From the NCBI GenBank assembly GCA_030625525.1, contig DAOUQR010000040.1, positions 1-7,840 on the forward strand: a stretch of 7,840 nt of DNA, given 5' to 3'. Below the pieces are notes generated by a model. It was given only the letters and a program-made list of their open reading frames with translations. It had not been told where the DNA came from and did no database searches. Shown here in pieces: positions 7,078-7,840 of the stretch. This DNA is from Pseudomonadota bacterium. Lineage in GTDB: Bacteria > Pseudomonadota > Gammaproteobacteria > DAOUQR01. Each line of letters begins with the position of its first letter. The first letter of the stretch is position 1. A program made the position numbers and the translations under genes.

Positions 7078-7840
7078 TAACATTCGCAGCTATCTTTATA
7101 AATGATTTGCAGTGGTTAAAAACCTGCTGCGGTGAAATAGCGGCAATACCGAATTCAGGTTGAGATGTCTCTTCAGCGCGTAGAACAAGGCGGTTATTTT
7201 CAGAAGCATAAGGGCCGCAAATTTTCGGATCAAATTTTGAAAATAAGGCAATGACAGGCGTATTCACCGCGGTTGCAAAATGCATCGGGCCAGTATTACC
7301 TGTAATAAGGCAATCCATACGATCCAGCAAGGCTAAATATCGAAAAAAGTCAGGTGTTTCATTTAACACGATAAGATCTGGTTCAAGCTTTTTAATTTTA
7401 TCACCGGCACGTGCTTCAGAGGGTAATAAATCAGTGATGATGCGCAAATCGATATTTTCTGATTGAGCATGCTGGAGTAACATCTGACTTAAATCAGCAA
7501 AATGTTTGCAAGGCCACATGCGATGCTTATGTTGCCATTTTGCATTTAAGCGACCTTTGTATCCACTATAGGTGGGATGTATTCCGACCAATACAGTCTT
7601 TTCATTGATATTATATTTTTCGAGTGCTTGCCGAATTTTTATTTTTTGTTTTTCACAGACGGGCAGATAAGGTGTCCGTTGAGGGAGTTGAATCCCCGTG
7701 ATTGTTTCAATACGTTCTAAAAACTGCACGGCTTGATGAGTCTCGCTATCATCCGTGCAAATTGGGAACATTTCATCTGCAGCATGTTGAATCAACTGTT
7801 CATGACGTTTTTTCTGATGAGAGTAAAAATAAAAAACTTT
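7070..7840 (-). CDS. Glycosyltransferase family 9 (heptosyltransferase-like), N-terminus outside the window
   Basis: The C-terminal 256 residues of a GT9 enzyme, the family of the ADP-heptose:LPS heptosyltransferases WaaC, WaaF and WaaQ. The frame is open to the right edge: before the TTG at 7795 it reads KVFYFYSHQKKRHEQ. About the first 100 residues, including the catalytic Asp region near the N-terminus, are therefore outside the window. Visible are VGIHPTYSGYKGR at the start of the donor domain (from residue 85 of the visible part), WPCKHFADL (109-117), and the hallmark donor-binding block TGNTGPMHFATAVNTPVIALF (180-200) followed by FDPKICGPY. The hallmark reads NTGPMH, where D(S/T)GPMH is common. 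The product should add heptose or a related sugar to lipid A-core in the cytoplasm. It overlaps the start of the GT4 gene and belongs to the same minus-strand operon, whose promoter is not in the window. Which heptosyltransferase it is cannot be decided from this part. Confidence 0.9.
   Translation of the reverse strand, partial: KVFYFYSHQKKRHEQLIQHAADEMFPICTDDSETHQAVQFLERIETITGIQLPQRTPYLPVCEKQKIKIRQALEKYNINEKTVLVGIHPTYSGYKGRLNAKWQHKHRMWPCKHFADLSQMLLQHAQSENIDLRIITDLLPSEARAGDKIKKLEPDLIVLNETPDFFRYLALLDRMDCLITGNTGPMHFATAVNTPVIALFSKFDPKICGPYASENNRLVLRAEETSQPEFGIAAISPQQVFNHCKSFIKIAANVNA

Noticed and set aside
7793..7795. TTG at 7795 as the true start of the GT9 gene
   Set aside because: The frame remains open to the window edge, and a protein starting there would lack the whole N-terminal domain of the family.

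Overview
The window most likely comes from the chromosome of an A+T-rich gammaproteobacterium. The proteins closely match gammaproteobacterial GlnE and IlvE, and glnE-ilvE next to LPS-core glycosyltransferase genes is an arrangement known from pseudomonads (glnE-ilvE-waaF-waaC-waaG) and their relatives. The low G+C and the flanking unrecognised, very A/T-rich gene would fit a Legionellales-like or other host-associated lineage, but that placement is inference.

Left edge, 1-1441 (+): the 3' part of a gene of unknown function. The frame stays open to the first bases of the window, so its true start lies outside. A 144-base gap follows (1442-1585). It holds a candidate promoter, a short A/T-rich inverted repeat followed by a T run, and the ribosome binding site of the next gene.

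Centre, 1586-5601 (+): a tightly packed three-gene operon. It consists of an 87-residue acidic protein of unknown function, glnE (glutamine synthetase adenylyltransferase/adenylyl-removing enzyme) and ilvE (branched-chain aminotransferase). The junctions are stop-start contact (TAA immediately followed by ATG) and a 2-base gap. GlnE sets glutamine synthetase activity according to nitrogen status, and IlvE uses glutamate as amino donor for Val, Leu and Ile, so the operon links nitrogen supply to amino-acid synthesis.

Right, 5604-7840 (-): three overlapping genes read toward the operon. In transcription order they are a GT9 (heptosyltransferase-like) glycosyltransferase whose N-terminal part is cut off by the right edge, a GT4 glycosyltransferase, and a small GGQ-motif release-factor-like protein, probably for ribosome rescue. 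The two glycosyltransferases probably act on the LPS core; the GGQ protein seems to share their transcript. The two operons converge with only 2 bases between stop codons, inside a 19-base imperfect palindrome.

I saw no tRNA, rRNA, CRISPR array, insertion sequence or phage gene. No obviously new multi-gene system is present. The least explained elements are the left-edge gene, the small protein locked to glnE, and the GGQ protein with His in place of the usual Pro/Ala.
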